Assembly (NCBI GenBank): GCA_905116865.2
Contig: CAJHNH020008547.1
Span: 734,743-798,742 of the forward strand
DNA: 64,000 nucleotides
From: Candidula unifasciata
Taxonomy: Eukaryota; Mollusca; Gastropoda; Stylommatophora; Geomitridae
Direction of reading: 5' to 3'
Shown piece after piece: positions 23,143-34,300 of the stretch (positions are counted from its first letter, which is position 1; every line of letters starts with the position of its first letter). Both the position numbers and the translations under genes were made by a program. Under the pieces are notes generated by a model that did no database searches, was not told the DNA's origin, and saw only the letters and a list, made by a program, of their open reading frames with translations.

Positions 23143-23533
23143 TCCTCCCTATAACGGGCACAAAAGATGGCGGCCAAAAACAGGGCCTCAGTCACGTGTC
23201 AATTGCGCACTTCCGGCGACCTAATTTACGGTTTTCCTGCGACTACTGCCACTGCCGAGAGTATCCCGACGCTGCTCACGCGGTGTGGATTGGGACTAAA
23301 CTAGATGGCTAGGACTCACAAGCAAAGCTGCAGGAGATGCGGAAGCTGCTGCTCGTGAGTCCCAGCCATCTAGTTTAACCCCAATCCATGCCGCATGGGG
23401 GATACTCTCGGCGGTGGCAGTAGTCGCCAGAAAACTGCAAATTAAGTAGCCGGAAGTGCGCAATTTACACGTGACTGAGGCTCTGTTAGGGTGTTTTTGC
23501 GGCCACCATATTTTATGCCCGTTATTCGGCGAT
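23143..23533. mobile_element. Foldback element 4 (391 bp)
   Basis: The arms start GGCTATCCTCCCTATAACGG and end CCGTTATTCGGCGATAGCC. Nested inverted segments (CAGGGCCTCAGTCACGTGTC with CACGTGACTGAGGCTCTG; ACTCACAAGC with GCTCGTGAGT) continue almost to the centre. The whole unit can therefore fold into a single hairpin. Confidence 0.82.
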
Positions 23534-24747
23534 AGCCGTTATATTCAGTATTCAGCGCCTCCAGCAAAAGCCAGGGTGGGGCTTCAAAAAAAAAAAATTG
23601 CATCCCACAAGGGAACGACTTGTAATACAGTATAACCTTGAAAAGATCTGCTGATCTATGTAGAGAAACAACGTATTAGAAAAACTGCACATAACATCTT
23701 TACATTGTGAAACAGTCCCACAGAAAAATTGACATTTGTAGAAATATATGTGGATTCCGTAATGCGCCAGAGTTTAATAATGACTGGCCTGGGTCTTTAA
23801 CTCTTTGGGTCCCAGGGGGTTTAGAACATCAGAGGGCCAAGGGGTGGTCATGCAATTTTTCAATTTCACATTAAAACGGACTATACTAATTCAATTACCG
23901 CGCAACATACACATATTATACTTCAAAGTTACCAGGGATTGTTCAGGAATAGTTAATTATTAGTACATAAACAGACCGTATGTTTACAAAAGTTAGTAAC
24001 AGGAAATGTAAAAAATTACACTTACCATCATGGTACAATGAAAACTGGTTAGAATATATCAAAAGCATCAAAACAGAGCACCATTATTTGGTAAAGAAAA
24101 CTGACTCCAAAATCAATAAAAATCTTCACACAAAACAAAGTTAATCTAACACTCACTTTGCCTGTACTTTTGTAGCTATGTTCCTAAATAATAAGGGGAA
24201 TAGCACTAGAACTAACTGTCACTGAAGAAAATAGTATTTTCTCTAATGTTTATTCTATTTGTGCCAGCTGACTTTGCTATTGTTGTACTTTTGCGTGAGG
24301 TACACATTAGAAATATCCCTCATCAAAGTTTGACTCTATAAATGACTAAAACACATCTAATTCGCTACATTATCTATCTAACTTCGGATAAATCGAATAA
24401 ACACATACTTTATTTAAATTTGAGGCTTCTAAAGCCGTAAATCATGTTGGCATGCCTGTAGAATACTGCTTGGCGGCCATATTCTTTTTAAACAAGCGCT
24501 TTCTACCCATTCAGAGCGCATACCGCCTGTTGCTATCTTCTGAAGCATATTCATGGTTCTACACAACTATGATATGTCTACGTTCGAAGCAGCCAGACGA
24601 TTATGAAGCAAGACCCTATATCTTCCTCGACACCTAAAGCAGAAAAGAGGATATAAAGCAGAATAAGAATTTCATGTTACAGGAAGAGTTTTAACAGACT
24701 GTGAGAAAGATGTTTGCTTAAAGACTTCATTGATACTTTCTCTACAG
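23534..24747. other. Upstream region of ASCC1, nothing recognised
   Basis: AT-rich, without identifiable repeats or coding exons. A 61-codon open frame at 24452-24637 has no recognisable family and could lie in a 5' untranslated exon. Confidence 0.4.
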
Positions 24748-25191
24748 CAGTGGTTTTCAACCTGTGCAGGGACTATTGAAGGGGCAATTTTGATATTTTA
24801 TTAATATTTATTTCATTTTAATTAATTATAAACAAAATATCAACAGTCATAAATAAAAAAAAAGCACTGCCATTTCGATACGAAGAGTGGTCTTCCATGT
24901 GCCTTGTCCAGCTTTAGTCCAAAAATAGCAGATATCTTTAAGACATATCAGTGTCAACCATCACAGTAAAATTTGGACACTAAATTACCAGTTGTTGGTG
25001 ATTGTTTGTGCATGTTTTTTGACACTTTGATTTATGTGGATGTTTTTCTCCAGTTTCTAGTTATTAGTGCTTGGGATTTTTCTTTTTGATAATTCTTTTT
25101 GATAACTTTTTAACGGAGGGCGATGGGGCTCGTTCCATATATTAAAAAGGGGGGGGGGGGGGGGCGCTATCTGAAAAAGGTTGAAAAACTG
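24748..25191. mobile_element. Nonautonomous hAT element (444 bp)
   Basis: The left terminus CAGTGGTTTTCAACCTGTGC and the inverted right terminus CAGTTTTTCAACCTTTTTC form imperfect terminal repeats of the hAT type. The flanks CTCTACAG (24740-24747) and CCCTACAG (25192-25199) are 8-bp target duplicates with one mismatch, which fits hAT insertion. A 15-16-bp G run lies near the right end. No transposase is encoded. The right end is 76 bp upstream of the ASCC1 start codon. Confidence 0.85.
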
Positions 25192-25267
25192 CCCTACAGC
25201 CTGATTCCATTGTAGCCAACAAATGTTTATTTAATTTTTCCTGGAAAGCTGACGCAGAAGCACCAAT

Positions 25268-25379
25268 ATGGAAGTTCTCAGACCACAACTGATATGGATT
25301 GATAATCGATGCTACAGAAAAAACCCACTCAAAGACAGCAAAGCCTTCAACCCTGAAAATGAAGACTTCTTTGACTCAG
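25268..25379 (+). CDS. ASCC1: ASCC1 coding exon 1
   Basis: It starts at the ATG of MEVLRPQLIWIDNRCYRKNP and runs to FFDS plus one base, with donor GTTAGT. The first 20 residues are the family's hallmark N-terminus. A 5' untranslated exon may exist upstream but is not defined. Confidence 0.93.
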
Positions 25380-28300
25380 GTTAGTTAAACTCTCCAAATG
25401 TTAAGATGTGATATTGTCACAGAAACTGAGGTTAATTGTTTTTTTTTTTTTTAATTAAAACTGAGGAAAATCAAGTAGATGTGTCACTGCTACACAGGAA
25501 GTGTCTCTGGTACATTTAAGTCGTTAGCATAGTGTCAACAGTATTTAGAAGCACCAACTAGACAGTTGCTAAGGTACATACAGATGATTGTTAGACAGAC
25601 ACCTTCATTTTAATGGAGCTTAGCCCTGAAACTAAATGCTTAAACTTGTGATTTACTTTTGCTTGGTGCAAAAGGATAGATGCTGCTGCTGCAGCTGTTA
25701 CTACTGCTGCTTCTACTTCTTCTTCCTCCTCCTCTTCTTCTTCCTCCTCCCCCTCTTCTTCCTTCTCTTCCTCTCCTTACTTTTGCTTGGTGCAAAAGGA
25801 TCTGCTGCTGCTCCTTGCTGCTCTTCTTCTCCTCTCCTTTCTTCTTCTTCTTCTTCTTCTTCTTCTTATTATTTTTTTCTCCTCTAGTCCTGTTCTGCCT
25901 TTCAGTTTCAGGTTTTGAAGAGGCATTGGGTGAGAACTTTGGTTTATGCCTCATAGATGCAGGTATTTGCAGCCTCGGATTGTCCATCTATCCACATCTT
26001 GACCTCTAGATCTGCTTCCATTGTGTCTGAGTGACACAGCTCTCTGATGGTAGTCTTGACATATGTCTTAACCTAAGGCTAAAGCAGTAAGGCTAAAGCC
26101 TGCCTGCTGGTCAAAAGGTCTGAAGTTTGAAAATGCTTTGAAGTAAATTTTTATAATTGCTCTCTGCCTTAGGCTCCCAGGTTAACCCAGCTAAAATGGG
26201 CACCAGGAAATGTCTTAGGAAATAAAGGTGGTTGGGATTATGTTGACCACAATACACACTATGTGCTGTTTGATATTTAGGTCTGTCACTATGGCCGGAT
26301 GCACCAGTGACATCAGAATGGTCGTCTACTTTTTTAACCTTTTTTTAACTAAATGGATGATTGGTATTTGCTGGTTTAATCTTTTACCTCAACACTGCAT
26401 CATTTACTCTGTTACTCAAACTACAGGACCTAAAAACAATGAGCTTGAGAAGGCTGTATAGCGCTCTAACCATATGCCAGCCCTGACCTATGGATGTGAG
26501 TCATGGGCAGTGACAACAGATCACAAAAGCCAGCTTCAGATCTCAGAAATGAAGTAGCTGAAAAATTTGGCCAAAGTGACAAGAAAGGACAAAGTTCACA
26601 AACAGGCAATATGTCATGATCAAGAAATCTGGGCCTGACAAACTGGATTGGATCAGTTACTCTTACGATGGTTTAGACTTGAACATGTATGCAGAATGGG
26701 AGAGAATTGGTCACCATTGCCAGCAAGTGAGGTCAAGAACCAGGCAGTCGGACCTTCAGCATGACCCAGGATTTACTGGAAGACAACATCCGACAGTCCC
26801 TGACTGACAGAGGACTGGAATGGAACAAAGCCAAAAAGAAAACTGCAGATAAAGAAGTCCGGCGATCTCTCTGGCAAACCTATACAACCTAAGGTAGAAG
26901 AACATTGACTAAGTAAGTAAGTAAGAACTTGGCGGGGTGGGGGTCTGGGGTGCCAGATACTAGTAGTACCTCTGGCAAGGGGACCGTAATGTCCTTCTTT
27001 GTTCAGTTCACCACCACTGGGCTAGGTCTGGCACTCAGCCCTCTCCTGTAGCTCCCAGCAGCTGTCAGCATGCGGCAGCAGCCACCCCCTGGACAACAGC
27101 TTTGGCGAGCTGGCTAAACCAGGAGAGGGTAGCTGACCTGGTTCTACACTACTCGGTGATTGGGATATGCCTACCTAGCATGCAAAGTTTGCATGCAGAT
27201 TGTGCAGATGAAACCTCTTATGGTTCAACGGACAAGAAGGCAATTACCATCTAGGCTCTGTGGAGAGCTTCAAGCAGGCCAGGGCACTTAAGACACCTTG
27301 GTCATCCACTGCACCTAGGTCCATTTCCAGTTGTCTTGACATTGTCGTGCCATTGGATCAAGATGGGCACAGGGAGAGATCGAGGTCAATGAATTGCGCA
27401 ACTCTTCCTCACTTCAAGACCTTGCACAAGTCACTTTCATCCAGTTATCATCCAGTTGTCATCCAGTTGTCGTCAATCTTTTTCAAGGCAGAGAAATGGC
27501 AGCAGACTAGAAATAACCGTATCGCTAATCTCACACTTAACATAGGCTTCCAACTGTTGCCCTCACTGCTCAAGAACTTTCTAGGCTCATATTAGACTTA
27601 TCAGCCACCTTTGTACTCATAATCATTGATCATTACTACTTTGGATGAAAAGTAGTCTTCATCACTAGTGACAGACGAACAACAAGAAAGAACTTGAGAA
27701 GCTAATAAATGATAATTATATCTTTACAGAGTTCTCAAGCACAGCTTACAATGATGAAGTCTGTGGCTTGGATGTGGACATAGAAGAGACTAGCAAAGGT
27801 TTTCGTTTGAAAATGGAAGTACCCAGTGCCTATTACAAGTTCATTATAGGCAAAAAAGGAGAGACCAGGGCACGGCTTCAGGTGGAAACTCACACACAGA
27901 TTCACATCCCAAAAGTTGGGGATAAACAGGAAGTAATTGGTAAGATAACATTTAATTTACTGTAGTATGTACACCCATAGACAAAACTAAAATCATTGAA
28001 ATATTAGAATAAAAATGAAGAAGTTGCACACTTTAAATACATCAGCCCCCTGTATGAGTTCCGGGGCCGCAATGTGGGAAGACAAGAATAGACCCAGTGC
28101 AAACCAACAAGCATGTCGTAGAGTAAATTAATTGGGGGTTTCCTTCGAAGTCAGAGTGCATCCGCCTGAGAGGCAAGGAACCAACAGTTTACGTACAAAT
28201 GAATCCATATAAAGGATATACATGCAAAAATCAGGTTCTGGAACACTTTAAAATCCAGAGGTGGGTGAACAAGGGTGAACAACCAGAACTTTCTGCTGGA

Positions 28301-31300
28301 GTTTACAGCTAATGAACATGAAGAAGAAGAAGAATACATCAGTTCTACGATTAGCAGGAATATAAACTGATCTAGAAATTGAAAAACAAAAAAGTTAGTT
28401 GCGTATTCTTTACAGTACATTGCAGAACCAACCCTAGCATTTTTGGGCTATTGTGGTTTTTCTAGGCAAATTTTACTTTCACTAGTTTGTCATTGCTTTC
28501 TGAACGATGAGCTGTCGGTACCACTGTCAAAACCAATGCAAGACAGATCGTCTGCAGCTGGGATCGAACTCTGCACCCAGGCATTATGAAGCGCATTCGC
28601 AACTCCTAAGCCACAAACACCAACTGGAAATTGAAGCAGTAGTTATATTACAGATTATTTGAAACATTATGTTATGATTGTATTCCCCATCTGGGTTTTG
28701 GGGCCCTATTTTGGGAGAATAAGAATATACTCTCTGCCCCCTTAACAAGCATGCCATAAGAGGCTACTTTGAGGTGCTTCCTTTGAAGTCGAGATGCACC
28801 TGCTTATATGGCGTGGCTCCAACAGTCTGCCTACCAATAAGTCACACCTGTAAAATGAATGTGCACGCAAAGCCCAAGTTCTGGAACAAGACAAAAGTCC
28901 CGAAGTGGATGAACAACCAGAATTTTCTGCCAGAGTTTACTGCTAGTGAATGCTAAAACAAAGGAGAAGATAATTTCGTATTTTTTTTCCTTTTTGACAG
29001 AAAAATAAATTTATTTTTAAATAATCCCATTTGAGTTATGAGTTGGTTTATCTTCACTCCAGAAACACCCATAGGAGCCCCCGCCCCCCCCCCCCCCCCC
29101 CTACCCCCCCCCCCCCCCCCCCCCCCCCACCTCCCATTTTGCAGCATACATATCTGCATCCCAAGGTTAATAGTGCAAGTTCTGTTTTGGTTTACAGACT
29201 TCTCTGGCGTGCCTGGCTGTGCTGATCTTTACTTCGATTTCTTAATTCTGTTTACAGATCATGACTAGATAGTAAATAAAGGACTGTAGCTTGTATAGCA
29301 ACAATATCATGTGTAGTAGGTGATAATGGATGATCGTGATTTTTGTTGTTGCAGTCATTGAAGGCCATGACAAGAAAGGGATAATTTCTGCCAAGACAAG
29401 AATTGATGTTATCATTGATTCTGCCCGTCAGCGACAGCAATTTACTCACTTCTTGTCCATACCAATCAATTCAGATGAGGTGGTTATGGGTTTTGAGGAT
29501 TTCAAGTTGAAGGTGCTGAAAATCTTTGATGGGGTGAGTATTGTTTACACATTCTTGTTTGATATTATATACAAGGCACTGTAAAATAGGATAGAAGGTG
29601 TCATACCCTTAACCCTATCAGTCTGAGAAGCCCTGAATCATTGGTGACTAAATCCCTTAATGCTTCTTACCTGGCATTTCTGCTAATGATGTTGAGTTCT
29701 GTTTGTGCCTGCACAGTGTTCAAGAGGCCTGGGTATAAATATATTTACTAAAAATTAGGGTTGTACCGAATATTCGCCAAATAGTGGACTTATTGACTGT
29801 TCGGTATTCGGCCAAATAGTTGCGGTCGGGCCGAATACGAAAAGTAGTTACCTTAAACCCGCTTCTGCATACAGGACCTTAATACTGACAACATGGAACG
29901 ATTGGTTTTGTTGAAAACTAATGCAGCTTTTATGTCACATATCACTCCTGTCGCGTGCCTAATGTAAGGATCCCTCCTTCAGAACCAACAGCACTCAGAG
30001 ATAATTATGTTGAGTCGTTTGGCTCGTATTGGTCTAAGGGATTCCCCGTGGCCAATATACGATCAACCGAATATTCGCCAAATAGTGGACTTATTGACTG
30101 TTCGGTATTCGGCCAAATAGTTGCGGACGGGCCGAATACGAAAAGTAGTTACCTTAAACCCGCTTCTGCATACAGGACCTTAATACTGACAACATGGAAC
30201 GATTGGTTTTGTTGAAAACTAATGCAGCTTTCATGTCACATATCACTCCTGTCGCGTGCCTAATGTAAGGATCCCTCCTTCAGAACCAACAGCACTCAGA
30301 GATAATTATGTTGAGTCGTTTGGCTCGTATTGGTCTAAGGGATTCCCCGTGGCCAATATACGATCAACTTATCTCTGGAGTAGGGCAACTCAAGTATTGG
30401 CACTACAAAATATATCAGTATATAAATACAATATTTCTAGGCACACTTGGCTGGACACCCCCACTACTTACTAAAGAAAGCCCCCAGGTTATGATAGTTC
30501 ATTATCATAACCATGTTAACACATATAATGAAGATACATACACATACAACTGCTAAACACTTAAGAAGGTGACATAGAGAAACCTAAGTCAGCCATGAAA
30601 ATGAATGCATGTATTTAGTATAATATCTGTACAAAAACAATTGAAGTGAATTCCAGCTATCAGTGAAAGAATCTCAGCACTAATGTCTAGATCCTAAGGA
30701 AACTAGACAGACAGCCAGTCCTGGAGGTGACTATATGTCATCATTGGACACAAGGAGCTGTGAGGAACACAACATCATGCGAAGCATCAGACTTATCTTC
30801 TCTTCTTTCTGTCTATGATGCCTTCCTCAAAAGGATGATTCGACTGTCTTTGACTCTGGGAATTCTGCTCCACTGGATCAAGTAGTAAGAGAGTACCTCA
30901 CCATAGAGGACCACAGCACTGTACTGGTACTTAGCAAGTCTCTATCACCAGTAAGGAACACACAATGTCTTTGAACTAGCACTGGTAGCTGTTTTGAACC
31001 ATCTCTACATGTTGAGATGTCAAAAGAAAGTAACAGTGTTGGTGGGTGTTGGTTGGACTGTGAAACTTCTGCCAGAATGACAGGAAAGACAGAGCAAGCA
31101 TCAGTCATCAACCCCCATCTAAAAGCGGCCTCTCCAGGATAAAGTCTGTTTAGTGCAAGAGAAAGCAGATATACCAGTGGTCTAACACATATATCCAATA
31201 TTTACTGTCTGTAATTCACTAGCTTGAACCGATCTGGGTCAACCATACTCATACAATGGAACGACACAGTCCCGACCTAATTCTGGCAAGATTCTCTAGT

Positions 31301-34300
31301 TAGTTTCAAACGTTACTTGTAAGGGTATTAAGTTTTACCAGTATGGGTGAAGGGCATAAGCTATTTAGTCTGTACAGAGGAAGATATCTACTTCGAATCC
31401 GCTTCTCTAGCGATCAAGAACGGTCGAACTAAGTGGGATCACACAGCCGATACTGAACAGCAGTGACTACTTTACATACATCATTCTAGGTACTCGTAAA
31501 CTATAATTAACTTACCCAAGCATATGTAAAAACTGAGACATTCCAATTGCCTTGAAAAATGAATTTTATACAGGCACAGATTAACACATCTGGACGCTTG
31601 AGAAGCTGGCAAGGAGAATAGCGTCACTTAACACTTCAACAAAAGAAGTCCCTTGTATACATGGGCAAGAGTAAATCGGTTTCCAAGAAACCTCAAATAA
31701 CTCCCTGAATATATATATCGAAGAGATGAGTTTAGTTAAAGTAACCAGAAAAGGCAGACATAATAATGTTGTCCAATAAAGACCTATATATCTAGATATA
31801 AGGGACTATATATTTCTGGGCGAGTCCAAGTTTGAATTTTGTGCAGATTACAGGTAAGACAGGTTATCAGCCTTACAGACCGATGCGTAATGGCTATTAT
31901 TTCACGACATTTCATGCATTAACTAAGCTGTCAGTGACAATTTCCAAGTTTAGTTACTTGTTATAATACTTAGGATTCTTTCATTTTATTAGTTAACGAA
32001 GACTGACTGAAGGATGCAAAACATTAAATGTTTACTATTCTGTACGAATACTAACTAGACATGAAAAGAATAAAAACTCCCGCCACATCCAAGTCGATAA
32101 TATGAAAATCAAACGAACGGTTGCAAACTTCAACTGCTCTAACATGCTGAAAAAAGAAATAAAATCTAGATTACAATCTAGAAATAAAGTGTACTATGCC
32201 CTCCAACATCTGCATAAGTCAAAGTGTCTGTCTCGCAACACCAAGATCAAAATATATAAAACGTTGATAAGACCAGTCGTTTTATATGGCTCTGAAACTT
32301 GAAGCATAAATAAAAGAGATGAGGCCTTATTACAGGTTTTCAAAAACAGTCTTACGACAAATCTTTGGATCCATCAAAGATGCTAACAGCGGGGAATGGA
32401 GAGTGAGAAGCAACAACGTAACACATAATCTGTTTAAGTCACCATTGATTACTGGCATCATGAGAGCTAACAGACTAAAATGGTTGGGGCATATTGAAAG
32501 CATGTCGGATGACAGAGAAGTAAAATAAGTATACACCTGAGAGAGGAATGGGCGTAGACCACGAGGCAGACAAAAAAAAAAGTTTGAAAGAAAATGTCCA
32601 GCCAGACCTGCATACAACTGGTGTCACAAATTCTGAAGAGAAGGCCAGCCAGAGAGATGAATGGAGACGAGTAATATCTGCAGCAGTAAACCTCAAGGGC
32701 TCAGAATGCTAAAGAAGAAGACTCTTCTGTGCTACTTTGTGTGAAGTAAAAGTTCAGCGTACATTTGACATTATGAATGTGATTTTTTTCCTGATATATT
32801 TTATATACTATACACTATTCGTATTCGGCCGAATAGTTGGTCCCATTATTCGTATTCAGCCAAATAGTGAAAATCACTATTCGCACAGGCCTACTAAAAA
32901 TAGCATGTTGGGGGGGGGGGGGGGGGGTGTCTTTGCCTTGTGAACAAAACTGTGTTTAAAAAAAAGTCACTTTGTTATCCTAATTTGCCTGTAACGTTAA
33001 TATTAGAATTACTGCGAGTTCATGGGGGTCACGTTATGAGTCAGCCGATACATTTTAAACCCCGACTAATAAATGTGTTCTATGTAATGCTTCACTCCAT
33101 TTGTGTTTGATTACTTCCTTTATATAGTAAAATAAATAGATAAATAATTTTTTTAGGAATGGGGGGGGGGGGGTATGAATTAATGACTAGAGTAAAAAAG
33201 TAGGTTTTTCTTTAAGGATTTTTTGTTTAGGTTGGAATTCCCTGGATTTATTACCCTTTTTTGGGGTATTTCCGAGATGAAAAACCTAAAATGAAGTGCT
33301 GGTTGCAGAGTTTTGTTTGAAATGCTCTGAGGTCTTCTTATTTTTCTTCATCTACTCTTCTTTTTCTTGTGTCTCTTGTGAAAGTGAACATTTTCATCAG
33401 TTTCTCACCTAAAAATGTCCTTTATATTTTATGGACCATGATAACACATTGGCTAGCTTGTTTTTCTGATGGTCGTGTATTCAAATCTCCCATCGAGGTA
33501 GATAGACAAAAGGAATTAAAGTAACAGATTAGTTTACCTATTAAGGTAGCAATTTTGATTTGCCAGGTAAACATAGAGAAAGAAATTTGGTGTACATTGG
33601 TAAGGCAACAGTAGCTTTTACTAGCCTGAACAAAATATTGAAATCTATATCATTCTCAAATCAAGTTATATATTCTCAGTGCTAATGTTATTTCAGTTTC
33701 AGCATACACGGCTGAACACGGAGGACCACTAAAGGCATAAAACAAAAGATGAGGGCATCAGATTTTTTTTTCTTTTTTAAGTATCCAGAAACCATGAGTT
33801 GTAAACCCTTTGGCTCGGTACTATGGATATCGCAACCCTTCGGCCTTAATTCCATTATAGGTACTGTTAATCTGGGAGAAATGTGGCTTTTCTGCCTACT
33901 CCAGGAGTGAACCTGGACCACAAGGAGTTCGTCACCAGCCACCGCGAAAGTCAGGTTTAACCAACTATGAGATAACAAAAGCATGAGGAAATTGACGAGC
34001 ACTGAATGTGATTAAGTCAAGAAAAGCAAAGAAATTAAAAAAATATGTTAAAAGCCCCTGGTATTGTTTATGTTTATTTGATAGATTAACATGGCACACG
34101 GGTGTAACCCATAAGGGCTCCATTCTACTTCTAACTGAAGCCTGAGTCTGAAGAAATTCAGCGCAGTGCGCAAACTCCTTTGCACCGACGAGGATCCTGA
34201 AATACTTTGGGTAGATTTTTAACTCCCAATTTTGTCCGGGCAGCACCGTTAGGTTTCTCTTTTATATTTTTTAAGTGTGCAAGAATACACACGGGCGTCC

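Larger units (their letters stand above)
29756..32893. mobile_element. hAT-like composite element, copy 1, with perfect 8-bp target duplication
   Basis: The ends are TAGGGTTGTACCGAATA and, inverted, TAGGCCTGTGCGAATAGTG. CTAAAAAT stands directly outside both ends (29748-29755 and 32894-32901), a perfect 8-bp target duplication of hAT type. Inside, in order, are a 301-bp tandem duplication (29765-30366), element F (30235-31774), a conserved core (about 31905-32100), and a captured RT fragment (32100-32720). The right arm then has paired motifs such as GTGAAAATCAC. No transposase is seen, so it is nonautonomous. It lies in ASCC1 intron 3. Confidence 0.85.

Noticed and set aside
25636..26009. Leu-rich and Lys-rich frames of 83-115 codons
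   Set aside because: CTT/CTG microsatellite translation plus a LINE 3' end.
29955..30556. Duplicated short frame MPNVRIPPSEPTALRDN as a small gene
   Set aside because: It lies inside the 301-bp duplication of transposon sequence and the other copy of the element (53-54 kb) does not preserve the frame.
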